Positions 53,241 to 61,831 are shown, counted from the first letter of the stretch. The stretch: 64,000 nucleotides of DNA from JAVVEZ01 sp032250895 (GCA_032250895.1 JAVVEZ010000004.1:1-64000); one strand, 5' to 3'. Numbers and translations are program-made. The notes: generated by a model not told the origin, from the letters alone.

Positions 53241-55181
53241 TCACCATTCGATCAACAGCCGTTGATCCGCGCTGACATCCGTCAGGCGGCGTTCATGACC
53301 GGAGGGCCAGACCACCCGAACACTGTCCACCTGTGTGGCATTACCGAGCCCGAAGTAGGCGGTAACCGGGTTCTGCGAAAGATAGTTGTTGCCGGCCCTG
53401 AGTTCACGCATCTGCGTCGAACCCTTGCTGGTGACGTAGACCCGGGTCCCTATGGCCTGGGCATTGTCATCCTCGCCGGCCACTTCCACATGCAGCCAAT
53501 GCGCCTTGAGCCCCCGGTTCTCGAACAGGCGCGGCATCCCGACGTTGTTGGCGACGAAGAGGTCGATATCGCCGTCCCTGTCGTAATCGAAGCAGACGAT
53601 ACCCCGCCCCTGGCCCGTATCGCGCAGACCCAGCTGCGCCGCCTGCTCGATGAAGGCGCCGTTCTTATCATTGACGAAAAGCCTGGAGGCATCGGCCTCG
53701 TAGCGGGCATAGAAGGGTGTGGTAATACCGTAAAAACCGTTGACCTGAAACAGGTCGAGAAAACCGTCATTGTTGAAGTCCGCGAAGCAGGCGCCCCAGC
53801 CCCAGCCACCGGCCCCGGTTCCGGAGAAAGCGGTGACATCCAGAAAAGCGCCCTTGCCCTGGTTGCGGTACAGACGGTTGCCGTCGAAGACCTCGAACTG
53901 CCCCGAATCGTCATGGATGCCGGTGATGAACCAGTCGAGGTCGCCGTCGTTGTCGTAATCCCCGACCGCCGCACCCATGCCGAAGCCGGAGATTTCCTTT
54001 CCGGTGACCTTGTCGAAGCCGCCGGCCCTATTGTTGATGAAGACCTGGCTGGTACCGAAATCGGCGGCCACCAACAGGTCCAGCCAGCCGTCGTTGTCGA
54101 TGTCGGCGAAATTGGCGGTGAAATCGTTCATGGCTGCCGTCAGCCCGGATGCTTCCGTGACATCGGTGAAGCTGCCATCCGCTGCCTGCCGGAACAGCAG
54201 ATGCCGGTGATCGGCGGTCCAGTTGGTGATCAGGAAATCCAGGTCGCCATCCTTGTCGTAATCGGCGAAGCTCGCCCCCATGCTGTTGCTGATCCCGGGC
54301 ATGCCGGTGGCGACGCTGGCATCGGAAAACGTGCCGTCTGCTTCATTATGGAACAGTACCGGCCCGTCCGAAGAATTCACGGCCCCCACCAGCAGGTCCA
54401 GCCAGCCGTCCCCGTCGACATCGGCGAAGCTGGCGCCTGAGCTCTGTGCCGTGGCGGACAGCGAGGCATCCGGCACAAAGGCCACCCCGGCGTCACGGGC
54501 GACATTCACGAAAGTGCCATCGCCCAGATTCCGGTACAGCAGATTGTCCGCGCCCAGCCGGGTCAGATACAGGTCTGTCCAGCCATCATTATCGTAATCG
54601 CCGGCGGCCACTCCCCCCATGAACCAGATGATTTCCTGTCGCGCCTGCGCGAGTGGGAGCACGCTCGGTGCATGCCTGAAACCGGCCATCTGGCTCACCT
54701 CAACGAACTCCCAGAAATTGTTGATGACATTCAGACTCGCCCGGGATTGGGCGCGGGTCACCCCGTTGACCGTGACATCGAAATAGATGCTGTAGGCGCC
54801 CGTGCCCAGCGCGGGAAAACTGGCCAATTTGAAATTTTTCAGGGAGATGGCCCGGGCCCGGGCCGACACCTGCGGTATATCGGAGGGCTGAAAACCGCCC
54901 GGATGCAGGTAGGCGTAACGGGTGTCCCCTTTCTCCACCCATAACCGGTATTCCGCGGGTTCACCCTGGTCTGCGCCAGGATCAAAATCCAATGTGAGCG
55001 TCACGTTCTCGCCGGTGGCAATTTCCAGATCGGCGCTGCCATTCAGCTTCACCGCTGCGGTGGCCGGGACAGCGCTCGCGGCCAGAGCGCCGGGCTCGAA
55101 GTGGAGGTCCAGCGCAAGGGCCATGAGCACGCCAAGGGTCAGGCTGTAAAGAAGAGCTGACTGGCTGTCACGCTGTTGCAT
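53241..55181 (-). CDS. FG-GAP/ASPIC-UnbV (CRTAC1-like) exported protein
   Basis: A 646-residue exported protein. After an N-terminal hydrophobic segment (about 10-35) and a beta-rich domain (about 45-155), seven calcium-binding repeats of the DxDxDGxxDL type occur in order: DYDNDGWTDL, DVDGDGWLDL, DYDKDGDLDF, DIDNDGWLDL, DYDNDGDLDW, DFNNDGFLDL and DYDRDGDIDL. They predict a seven-bladed propeller. A C-terminal ASPIC/UnbV domain has AGNNYLSQNP and VRVVWPSGHE. Located 144 bp downstream of the receptor gene, it probably shares its transcript and may act with it at the cell surface. Confidence 0.9.
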   Translation of the reverse strand: MQQRDSQSALLYSLTLGVLMALALDLHFEPGALAASAVPATAAVKLNGSADLEIATGENVTLTLDFDPGADQGEPAEYRLWVEKGDTRYAYLHPGGFQPSDIPQVSARARAISLKNFKLASFPALGTGAYSIYFDVTVNGVTRAQSRASLNVINNFWEFVEVSQMAGFRHAPSVLPLAQARQEIIWFMGGVAAGDYDNDGWTDLYLTRLGADNLLYRNLGDGTFVNVARDAGVAFVPDASLSATAQSSGASFADVDGDGWLDLLVGAVNSSDGPVLFHNEADGTFSDASVATGMPGISNSMGASFADYDKDGDLDFLITNWTADHRHLLFRQAADGSFTDVTEASGLTAAMNDFTANFADIDNDGWLDLLVAADFGTSQVFINNRAGGFDKVTGKEISGFGMGAAVGDYDNDGDLDWFITGIHDDSGQFEVFDGNRLYRNQGKGAFLDVTAFSGTGAGGWGWGACFADFNNDGFLDLFQVNGFYGITTPFYARYEADASRLFVNDKNGAFIEQAAQLGLRDTGQGRGIVCFDYDRDGDIDLFVANNVGMPRLFENRGLKAHWLHVEVAGEDDNAQAIGTRVYVTSKGSTQMRELRAGNNYLSQNPVTAYFGLGNATQVDSVRVVWPSGHERRLTDVSADQRLLIEW

Positions 55182-55206
55182 GATTCTTGTTCCTGACAGT
55201 TTGTTG

Positions 55207-55297
55207 AAAAAGTCCGTCCATGGACTTTTTCGAACCGGCTGTTTCGCAACAGTCTGCTGAAGGTGATCCCCAGGCCAGGCCTTCTCCCGGCCTGGGG
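55207..55297. repeat. Two hairpins between the receptor and UnbV genes
   Basis: AAAAAGTCC/GGACTTTTT (55207-55215 with 55222-55230) and CCCCAGGCC/GGCCTGGGG (55268-55276 with 55289-55297) are perfect 9-bp stems in the 144-bp gap. Neither is followed by a clear T-run on the minus strand. They may stabilise the upstream receptor message or lower downstream expression. Confidence 0.6.
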
Positions 55298-55325
55298 CTT
55301 TGCGGCAACACTTTACGGCAACACC

Positions 55326-58300
55326 CTAGAAGCGGGTGGTGAAGCCAACGAAGAAGCGCCGTCCCAGGATGTCGAAGAACTCCGAGCTGGTCGTCCCTGC
55401 GCCGCTGCTGGCACTGGTGGGTGTGGTGGTGCTGAGATCGATGCCGGTGCTTTCCGGGTCCGCGTTCATCAGGTTGTCGATGCCGAAACGCAGGGAGGTG
55501 TTGTCATCACCCAAGGCACTGAAGCGATAGGTCATCGCAAAGTCCACGATGTTGTACTCATCGGTGGGCTGGACGGTGGTGTTGGGGTTTGTGGCGGCCG
55601 CTGACGATTTGATGGACGGCAGGAAGCGCCAGCGCAGACTCGCGTTCAGCCCGGAGTTATGGAAATAACTCAAGGTGGTGAAGGTACGGAAGTCGAAGGC
55701 GCCGCCGTTGATGCCACTGACATTGTTCGGCCCCAGGGTCCCTTTGGCATCGACCAGCGGCGAATCCGGGGTGGTCTGTGTGGCGAACTTGTCGATGTAG
55801 TTGAACTGGACGTTGAGACCGAGGCCGCCGTTGTTCAGCTCATAGTTGTAATCGAACTGCACATCCAGGCCCTGGGTGTCGGCAAAAGCCTGGTTGGAGA
55901 AGGTCACGTCCACCGGTGCCTGCCCGCCCGTGACCGGATCGCGGACCAGGCGCGTGCAGGGCCCGAAGTTGGGGTCAAAGGTGGGGTTGGTGAGCGGGTT
56001 GAAGCACTGGTTGCCCACCGCTTCGGCGGTTTCCACCGAGATCAAGTCGTCGATCTCGATGCTGTACCAGTCCACCGACAGGGTCATGTTCTCGATGGGA
56101 TTGAACACCGCGCCAATGGTGAAGGTTCGCGCCCGTTCGCTCTTCAGGTTCGGATTGCCGACGGAGTTGACGAAGGAAAAGCCGAAAGAATTGGACGGCT
56201 GGTCGTTGGACGGGTCGTAGAAGTTCGCCGCCCCCGTGGGACCCGCCAGCTCTGAGCAGATGGCCCGTACCTGGGCGGCATTGGGGTTCAGGGCCGGGTT
56301 GGCGCTGAAGCCGTTGACCGGGTTGGCCTCGGAGCAGAAGTCGCCGACGAAGGTTATACCCAGGGTCTGGGTCCGGGACTGGAACAACTCGCCGATATTC
56401 GGCGCCCGGTTGGCAACCTGCCGCCCGCCGCGGATACGCACCTTGTCATGCAGGCGCCAGTCTCCCAGCACCTTCCATGTGGAGGTGTTATTACTGGGGG
56501 AGTTGTTGGAGAAGCGGTAGCCCATTTCCACGTTGAACTGCTGGACCAGGGGCAGATTACTGAACAACGGCAGCAGGAGTTCGCCAAAGTAGTCCCGGGT
56601 ACGCGTCTCGCCCGCGCTGTCGCTGGCCGGAAACAGGCCGGCGGAGCTGTCCAGGAAGGAGCCCTGGCTGGTCAGGATGTCGGTCTTGAATTCAAACAAC
56701 TGTTCCCGGTACTGGAAGCCCACGGCCATGCGCACCTCACCGGCCGGCAGCTCGAAAACACCACCTTGCAGGTTGATTTCCGCGACGTTCTGCTCCATTT
56801 TTGAGTTGTTCTGCAGCGGCGACAGCACGGCGTCGAAGCAGTCCTGGCTGGGTATGAACTCGCTATTAATGGGCAGGCCGGTGGTGCAGGTGGCGCGCCC
56901 GCCGCCAAAACCGCCGCCAAAAGGCACATCGGTATTCCCGGTCTTGGAGAAATTGCGGCCGAAGTTGGGTGAGCTGAGGACCGCGCGGGTGCGCTCCAAT
57001 GACGCAAAGCCCTCGAAGTTGGTGGTTACGTCCGAATTGCCTATGGAACCGGACATATCCCAGGTCCAGTCTTTGAAGGGCAGGGTGCCGCTGATGCCCA
57101 TCATGAGCTGGAAGGTCTCGGTCTTGCCCTTGGTGCGCCGGTTACCGGCCCAGTCCAGTTGATGTCCCATCTGCCAGGGTGCATTGGGATCCACCCGACT
57201 GTCCAGGATGGCGGCCAGTTCCGAGGGCACCGGAAAGGCCTGGGAGTTGGTGCACCCACCCACTTCCGGGCAATTCAGACCGAACAGGCCGCCTGGCAGG
57301 AAGGCAGCGGCGGTGCTGCCGTCCGGGTTCAGGGAGTCTGCGAAAATGCCCGAGCCATGGGGGATCGGAGTGGCCCAGGCGGAGACGGCCGGCGAAAACA
57401 GCAGGTTGGTGCGGGTCTCGTTGCGGGCAAAGGTGGCCTGCGCAAAGGCGGACACATCGTCCGTGATGTCAAAGGTGCCGTTGAAGAACAGAGAAGTGCG
57501 TTCCAGAGGGATGGAAAGCATATTTTCTATGTCGTTTTCCACCAGAGTGTTTTCGTCCGTGCGCTTGAAGCGGTTGAGATCCGAGTTCTCAAATGTTTCG
57601 TCTATATCGTTGAAGCGGAAGGAACCATCTGCCGTATTTTTGAAGACAGTGCCATCATTGTTGAGGAGGAAGGTACCGGCATTGGCGCCCACCGTCCCCG
57701 GCGCCGTGCCGAAAATGTCATTGACTACCGCCGAGTCCGGAGGGTTGGCTGCATCGACGGTGAACTCCGTACGCGAGACAAAAAGATTGCCGCCCACCGC
57801 ACCCGTGGTGGGGTCGTCGAAGCCATCGGTAAAGAACTTGCGGTCCCTGCGGAAGACGGCACCGCGCCGGGAGTAATCCCAACCGATCATGACGTTGCCG
57901 CGGCCGCCATCCAGATTGGCGCCCACCAGGCCCGACAGGCGCCGGTTGACGTCGTCGCCATCGTCGGTCGATCCCCATTGTCCGTTCAGCTCGAAGCCTT
58001 CAAAATCCTGTTTCAGAATGAAGTTCACCGCGCCGGCCATGGCGTCTGAACCATAGGTCGATGAGGACCCACCACTGATGGTTTCCACCCGTTGAATGGC
58101 GGAGCTGGGAATCATGTTGACGTCCACCGCGCCGCTGGCGTTCACCGGCATGGCCCGGCGCCCGTTGAGCAGGATCAGGTTGCGGTTGCTGCCCAGGCCC
58201 CTGAGGCTCAGTGTGGAGGCCCCAGGTGTGTTGACGGCGGTGGCTTGCACGTCGCCGGTGTCGAACTGGGTCACAGCCGGGTTGAACTGGGGCAGGCGAT

Positions 58301-58607
58301 TGAGAACCGATTCGACCCCGAGCAGGCTGGTTTCTTCAAAAAAGGTCTGGTCGACCGTCATGATGGGGCTGCTGGACTCGAAATCGCGGCGCAGGATGCG
58401 GGAACCGGTGACCTGGATTTCCTCGAGCGCACCGCCGTCAGCCTGTGCATCCTGGGCCAACGCCGAATCCACGTGCATGCCGGCCATGCCCGTGAGCAGG
58501 CCGGAGGCCAGCATGGCAAGGCGAAGTTTGTTGAAGGAAAACTGTTTGAAAGAAGATTTGCTGATATCGGGTTTGCGGGAAGATACGGCTTGATTGATTT
58601 TTTTCAT
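55326..58607 (-). CDS. TonB-dependent outer-membrane receptor
   Basis: A 1093-residue outer-membrane receptor driven by TonB. The signal peptide ends near residue 52 (DSALAQ). A TonB-box-like EEIQVTGSRI lies at about 62-71, then the plug domain with STLSLRGLGSNRNLILLNGRR and STYGSDAMAGAVNFIL, then the 22-strand barrel ending in the outer-membrane signature FFVGFTTRF. Three cysteine pairs in predicted loops, including TCTTGLPI...PSQDC and QCFNPL...GPC, are shared with the second receptor. CGGAG precedes the ATG. The ligand is unknown. UnbV lies downstream. Confidence 0.95.
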   Translation of the reverse strand: MKKINQAVSSRKPDISKSSFKQFSFNKLRLAMLASGLLTGMAGMHVDSALAQDAQADGGALEEIQVTGSRILRRDFESSSPIMTVDQTFFEETSLLGVESVLNRLPQFNPAVTQFDTGDVQATAVNTPGASTLSLRGLGSNRNLILLNGRRAMPVNASGAVDVNMIPSSAIQRVETISGGSSSTYGSDAMAGAVNFILKQDFEGFELNGQWGSTDDGDDVNRRLSGLVGANLDGGRGNVMIGWDYSRRGAVFRRDRKFFTDGFDDPTTGAVGGNLFVSRTEFTVDAANPPDSAVVNDIFGTAPGTVGANAGTFLLNNDGTVFKNTADGSFRFNDIDETFENSDLNRFKRTDENTLVENDIENMLSIPLERTSLFFNGTFDITDDVSAFAQATFARNETRTNLLFSPAVSAWATPIPHGSGIFADSLNPDGSTAAAFLPGGLFGLNCPEVGGCTNSQAFPVPSELAAILDSRVDPNAPWQMGHQLDWAGNRRTKGKTETFQLMMGISGTLPFKDWTWDMSGSIGNSDVTTNFEGFASLERTRAVLSSPNFGRNFSKTGNTDVPFGGGFGGGRATCTTGLPINSEFIPSQDCFDAVLSPLQNNSKMEQNVAEINLQGGVFELPAGEVRMAVGFQYREQLFEFKTDILTSQGSFLDSSAGLFPASDSAGETRTRDYFGELLLPLFSNLPLVQQFNVEMGYRFSNNSPSNNTSTWKVLGDWRLHDKVRIRGGRQVANRAPNIGELFQSRTQTLGITFVGDFCSEANPVNGFSANPALNPNAAQVRAICSELAGPTGAANFYDPSNDQPSNSFGFSFVNSVGNPNLKSERARTFTIGAVFNPIENMTLSVDWYSIEIDDLISVETAEAVGNQCFNPLTNPTFDPNFGPCTRLVRDPVTGGQAPVDVTFSNQAFADTQGLDVQFDYNYELNNGGLGLNVQFNYIDKFATQTTPDSPLVDAKGTLGPNNVSGINGGAFDFRTFTTLSYFHNSGLNASLRWRFLPSIKSSAAATNPNTTVQPTDEYNIVDFAMTYRFSALGDDNTSLRFGIDNLMNADPESTGIDLSTTTPTSASSGAGTTSSEFFDILGRRFFVGFTTRF

Positions 58608-58835
58608 TTTGAACTCCGTGTGTTTATATAATTTCTTTTATCACTTTTTTGCGGAGATGAAGCGGACCAACAGCACTGCATAAAACCCCGTCTGATCCGG
58701 AACGGCACCGCGGTTTTATTCAGGGTGGCTCCGGAAACTCACTCGTCCCATAGATTGGCAGATTTCCAAAGCCCCCTGGAAACCATCCCAAGAACCAGGT
58801 TTTTCTTTTGAAAAAATTCTGGAACCCGGCAATTG

Positions 58836-58850
58836 TTTCGATTAGCGAAA
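58836..58850. promoter_or_regulatory. Palindromic operator, copy 1 (receptor/TPR region)
   Basis: TTTCGATTAGCGAAA has 5-bp perfect inverted arms with a 5-bp spacer. It lies 11 bp upstream of the candidate -35 (58861-58866) of the TPR promoter and 54 bp, centre to centre, from copy 2. Confidence 0.6.
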
Positions 58851-58889
58851 TAAAAGCTACTAGCATTTTCTGGTGTTGGCCAGTATTAT

Positions 58890-58904
58890 TTTCGCCAATC
58901 GAAA
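58890..58904. promoter_or_regulatory. Palindromic operator, copy 2 (receptor/TPR region)
   Basis: TTTCGCCAATCGAAA, whose reverse complement TTTCGATTGGCGAAA differs from copy 1 at one base. The arms extend to TTTTCG/CGAAAA. It directly follows a possible -10 TATTAT (58884-58889), where a bound repressor would cover the start site of the TPR transcript. Confidence 0.6.
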
Positions 58905-58973
58905 AATTTTTGATGTGCCGGCAGGTTGCTGGATTCCGCTCATCGGGAATGCTGAATTTCCGGAGGTGTTCTT

Positions 58974-59486
58974 GTGAAGTCTGTCTCTCTGTTTACCGCG
59001 GCACTCATCGTGCTGCTTGTTGCCAACAGTGCTTTGGCACAGAATACCGGCAGCCGCATCGAGGGGCGGCCCAGCCAGCCGCTGACCATCGTCCGCTTCG
59101 ACGAACCGGCGGAGATCGCCGCCATCAGGGCCTCGATCGCCCGTGGCGAGATGGGGGAAGCCGTAGCGATGGCTGAAAGCATGCTCGCTGCCGACCCAAC
59201 GATCGCCATCCAGTATTTCGGCAATAATGCGCTCTGTGTCGCGCTCAGTGCTGCAAAGGATTGGGAGGGTGCGCTCGCGGCCTGCAACAAGGCCGTGCGC
59301 ATCCGTCCAGGCTACTGGATGGCGCTCAATTCGCGCGGCACCGTACAGCTGATGACGGGGCGCCATCAACAGGCGCTCGCAGATTATCAAAAGGCCTTGC
59401 AGGCACTGTCAGCTGATTCCCTGGAGGCCGATGTCGTGCGGCACAATATCGCTCTGGTGGATGGGGAACACAAAGAAACGGAATGA
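58974..59486 (+). CDS. Exported tetratricopeptide-repeat protein
   Basis: A 170-residue protein with a signal peptide at residues 1-22 (LIVLLVANSALAQ). About three TPR units follow: the AIRASIARGEMGEAVAMAES region, NNALCVALSAAKDWEGALAA and ALNSRGTVQLMTGRHQQALA. It starts at GTG with CGGAGGTG upstream. Similar in size and type to the TPR protein at 41 kb. It is divergent from the receptor and shares its control region with two palindromic operators, so a role with the receptor system is plausible. Confidence 0.85.
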   Translation: MKSVSLFTAALIVLLVANSALAQNTGSRIEGRPSQPLTIVRFDEPAEIAAIRASIARGEMGEAVAMAESMLAADPTIAIQYFGNNALCVALSAAKDWEGALAACNKAVRIRPGYWMALNSRGTVQLMTGRHQQALADYQKALQALSADSLEADVVRHNIALVDGEHKETE

Positions 59487-59503
59487 AGTGGCATCCTGAG
59501 TCC

Positions 59504-59554
59504 GACAGGCTCCCATGCCCGGTATTCCTGCTGCGGGAATACACGGGAGCTGTC
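59504..59554. terminator. Long two-part stem between convergent genes
   Basis: GACA/TGTC, GCTCCC/GGGAGC and GTATTCC/GGAATAC pair in order (59504-59554), with one bulged G and small internal loops. It lies between the ends of the TPR and oxygenase genes. It has no T-run, so it is either a weak bidirectional terminator or a 3'-end stabiliser. Confidence 0.5.
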
Positions 59555-59559
59555 AGCCA

Positions 59560-60627
59560 TCAGGATATATACTTCACCTGACGATTGCGGATGAACTGCG
59601 AGACTATCCATTTCTCTCCCTGCAGGGGCGGGGTTCCCGCATGCAAGGTGCGTAAATCGGAACTGCCGTCAGCCAGGGCATTGACGAAATACATGCCTTC
59701 ACCGGCCTGGCCCTTATGGGAAATATCCAGTTTCGGGAACACGGTTTCCCCGCCCGTGTAGTCATCATTCAGATAAATCAGAAAGGTGATGATACGCTGC
59801 CCGTTTTCTGCTATTTCCTGCCTGTAGTTGGGAATATTCGGGTCTACAAAGTCAAAGTGCTCGGAAATTTCCTGGCCTGGCGAGTAATGCAGAATGGCCG
59901 TGGCTTCCATCTGCACCATGGGGACCTTGCTGGCCGCGCTCATATGTTCCTGCAACAGGAAATGCACGATATCGTTTTCGACCAGGTTGAATTGTGCAAT
60001 CGAATTGGTTCGGGTCGAAGAACGGAAATCCCGCTTGTTCAGCGGATCATATACCAATGCCGGTTTGAGCCGGACTCGTGACTGGCGAATGAGCAGGCGG
60101 CAAACCTCAGCAGGAATAAAATCGGGAAAGGATCGAACCAAGGGAGCCGTGCACAAGGTCCTGGACGAGCCTGCGACAAACCACGATGACAGGTCCAGCG
60201 TTTCTCCCAGACGCTGCCAGAACTGTTGATCATTGTTATCCAGAAGCCCGGCATCGCGTTCATGGTCATGGGTGGCGGAAAGCAGCAGCAATTGTTCGCG
60301 CGCCGGTTGCCAGCCCAATTTGGCGGCATGGGTCAAGGTAACAATGGCATGTTGCCAGTTTTTCTGTTGAAACACTCCGGTACACTGAAAAACAGCAACC
60401 AGAGCCACGGCTTCGGCATTGCCTTTTTGTGCCGCCTCCAGAATCATGCCGGCAGCATCTTTCGGCAGATAGGGTGCCCGGTCGCCCACCAGCAGTCGTT
60501 TGCCCAGGCGGGTCATGGCGGTCAGATCGCCATTGCGGGTGGCCCGTGCCAGGACGTTGATGGCTTCATAGTGAGCCCCGCTTTCATCCAGCCGGATGGC
60601 CTGCTCGCTTGCCGGGCTATCGTTCAT
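59560..60627 (-). CDS. Sel1-repeat/2-oxoglutarate-Fe(II) prolyl-4-hydroxylase-type oxygenase
   Basis: A 355-residue cytosolic protein. The first 140 residues contain Sel1/TPR-like helical repeats (AMTRLGKRLLVGD, GMILEAAQKGNAEAVALVAV, HAAKLGWQPAREQLL). The C-terminal half is a prolyl-4-hydroxylase-type double-stranded beta-helix. Likely iron ligands are His and Asp in SEHFDFVDP and His in TLHAGTPP, with Lys in QGEKWIVSQF binding 2-oxoglutarate. GGETVFP is a further family mark. It should hydroxylate an amino acid, peptide or protein; the substrate is unknown. Confidence 0.87.
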   Translation of the reverse strand: MNDSPASEQAIRLDESGAHYEAINVLARATRNGDLTAMTRLGKRLLVGDRAPYLPKDAAGMILEAAQKGNAEAVALVAVFQCTGVFQQKNWQHAIVTLTHAAKLGWQPAREQLLLLSATHDHERDAGLLDNNDQQFWQRLGETLDLSSWFVAGSSRTLCTAPLVRSFPDFIPAEVCRLLIRQSRVRLKPALVYDPLNKRDFRSSTRTNSIAQFNLVENDIVHFLLQEHMSAASKVPMVQMEATAILHYSPGQEISEHFDFVDPNIPNYRQEIAENGQRIITFLIYLNDDYTGGETVFPKLDISHKGQAGEGMYFVNALADGSSDLRTLHAGTPPLQGEKWIVSQFIRNRQVKYIS

Positions 60628-60691
60628 GTTGGGAGCCTCTGAAGAGTGGCCGAAGTATATGACAAGTGTCAAAAGACATAAAGTTCTGTTC

Positions 60692-60720
60692 TCGTCACCC
60701 CGGCGCAGGCCGGGGTCCAG
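60692..60720. repeat. REP-like palindromic repeat
   Basis: GTCACCCCGGC-GCAG-GCCGGGGTCCAG-type sequence with a 7-bp stem (60698-60704 with 60709-60715). It resembles the GTCATCCC...GGGATCCAG repeats scattered in many proteobacterial genomes. A related GTCATTCCGAGG lies at 60749. It separates the divergent oxygenase and small exported protein genes. Confidence 0.65.
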
Positions 60721-60813
60721 GCAAGGGCATGAACGAATTTTTCAATTGTCATTCCGAGGCTGCTGCTTTAGGCTTTTGCGTTTTGCAACAGCTGTCTGAG
60801 GAGTTCCATCACT

Positions 60814-61398
60814 ATGCTGTACCATCTGCTTTGTCGGCCACGTATCTTCCTTCCAGGATTCTGTGTGCTGCTCGGCTCCAGCCTGTTCGCTCTGCCCGCC
60901 CGGTCCCAGGATGAGGCCTTTTTGCGTTGTGCCGGTTATGATCAGCGTGCCCAGCGTATCGCCTGTCTGGAACACGATTTGAACGCCGCCACTGCCAATG
61001 AGATCGATGCGCCAGTCGATGTCGCTGATGATGACCAGGGCAGAGTTCCTGTGCCATCTGCCAGACCGGCGCCTGTCGTTGCCCAAGAAGAGGCCCAAGA
61101 AGAGGCCCAAGAAGAGGCCGAAGAGGTCAGCCGCTTCGGTTTACCCTCTCGGGCTCTGGTGGAGACCAGGGAAAATAACGAAGAAATTTTGCATGACACC
61201 GTTACCGAGATCAGCAAAAGACAAAACCTGCTGATTATTACGCTGTCGAGCGGTCAGGTCTGGAAACAGAAATATTCGGGCCTGTTCAACCTGCGCGAAG
61301 ATGATGAGGTCTCTATCTACAGCACGGGTTGGGGCAAGGGCTACCGGCTCTCGGCAGAACGTCTGAATGGTTTCATTCCCGTTGAAAGGATTCGTTGA
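60814..61398 (+). CDS. Exported protein of unknown function with AQEE repeats
   Basis: A 194-residue protein. The signal peptide (about 1-31) ends at LPARSQ. The mature start FLRCAGYDQRAQRIACLEHDL resembles the two-cysteine opening of a common gammaproteobacterial exported family (C...RxxCyD). A low-complexity linker contains the peptide AQEE three times from a 12-bp DNA repeat. The C-terminal domain has LSSGQVWKQKYSG, VSIYSTGWGKGYRL and the ending FIPVERIR. The function is not known. Confidence 0.8.
   Translation: MLYHLLCRPRIFLPGFCVLLGSSLFALPARSQDEAFLRCAGYDQRAQRIACLEHDLNAATANEIDAPVDVADDDQGRVPVPSARPAPVVAQEEAQEEAQEEAEEVSRFGLPSRALVETRENNEEILHDTVTEISKRQNLLIITLSSGQVWKQKYSGLFNLREDDEVSIYSTGWGKGYRLSAERLNGFIPVERIR
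61081..61116 (+). repeat. 12-bp tandem repeat, three perfect copies, in frame
   Basis: GCCCAAGAAGAG occurs three times head to tail (61081, 61093, 61105), followed by the partial copy GCCGAAGAG. Each unit encodes AQEE. Copy number could change by slippage without a frameshift. Confidence 0.9.
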
Positions 61399-61831
61399 TT
61401 TCCACCTGCGCGCACTGCTGTCCGGAATAATCCTTTCTCTTCATGGTTGACGGAGACAGGGAAGAAAAACCTGAATCGTACCCACTGGGCAAGACAGCGC
61501 CGTGGTGGCTCCGCTCGCTCGCTTGCGCTCCTCGCCGGACCACCTCGCCACTGCCGAAAGGATCTGTGTCAGACCAGACAGAAAAAAAGCTCCTGGCTAC
61601 GGGTAGTTGAGGTTCGGCAGTACAAGACTGGTATGCCCGCCGTGTACGCCAATGCCTGCCGGGACATGCCCGGGATTATTCCGTACAGCAGTGTGCCTGC
61701 GCGGGGATGACGGCGGGTTTTGCCAGAATGGCGAAATTTCGGAGAAGGTTTTCAATGTTTGAAAAAATGACCGGCTTGAGAGCCGGCCATCTTTTTTGTC
61801 AACTGCACCTTGCATGCAGATGGAAGCTGGA
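61399..61831. other. 433-bp gap with repeats and no supported gene
   Basis: It contains a GC-rich imperfect inverted repeat (GGTGG 61504-61508 with CCACC 61540-61544, CCG with CGG inside), and a REP-like half site near 61690-61712 (GCGCGGGGATGACGG) in inverted orientation relative to the copy at 60692. A palindrome CGAAATTTCG lies at 61732-61741. The terminator is listed separately. Short ORFs here have no ribosome-binding site or recognisable protein. Confidence 0.6.
61762..61797. terminator. Bidirectional Rho-independent terminator
   Basis: CCGGCT-TGAG-AGCCGG (61771-61786) is flanked by AAAAAA on the left and TTTTTT on the right, so it has a T-run on both strands. It lies 35 bp beyond the end of the second receptor gene and should mainly end that transcript, and also any from the small exported protein gene. 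Confidence 0.85.

Larger units (their letters stand above)
58608..58973. other. Regulatory region between divergent receptor and TPR genes
   Basis: The 366 bp hold no gene. The AT-rich end next to the receptor start contains TATATAA on the minus strand. Two copies of the TTTCG-N5-CGAAA palindrome lie nearer the TPR gene. I see no terminator or tRNA here. Confidence 0.6.

Noticed and set aside
53190..54440. Long plus-strand reading frame (416 codons) opposite the UnbV gene
   Set aside because: It is the antisense of the DxDxDG repeats, whose codon bias keeps the opposite frame open. It has no family features and the minus-strand protein is clear.
53450..54600. Regularly spaced repeats that could suggest a CRISPR or satellite array
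   Set aside because: They are the coding repeats of the UnbV propeller: spacing varies, codons diverge and the reading frame is continuous.
57159..58049. Plus-strand reading frames inside the first receptor gene, including one of 296 codons
   Set aside because: Antisense shadow of a strongly supported receptor. No ribosome-binding site or recognisable protein.
61732..61741. CGAAATTTCG as another operator copy
   Set aside because: The arms are in the opposite order with no spacer, and it lies beyond the end of the second receptor gene rather than in a promoter region.
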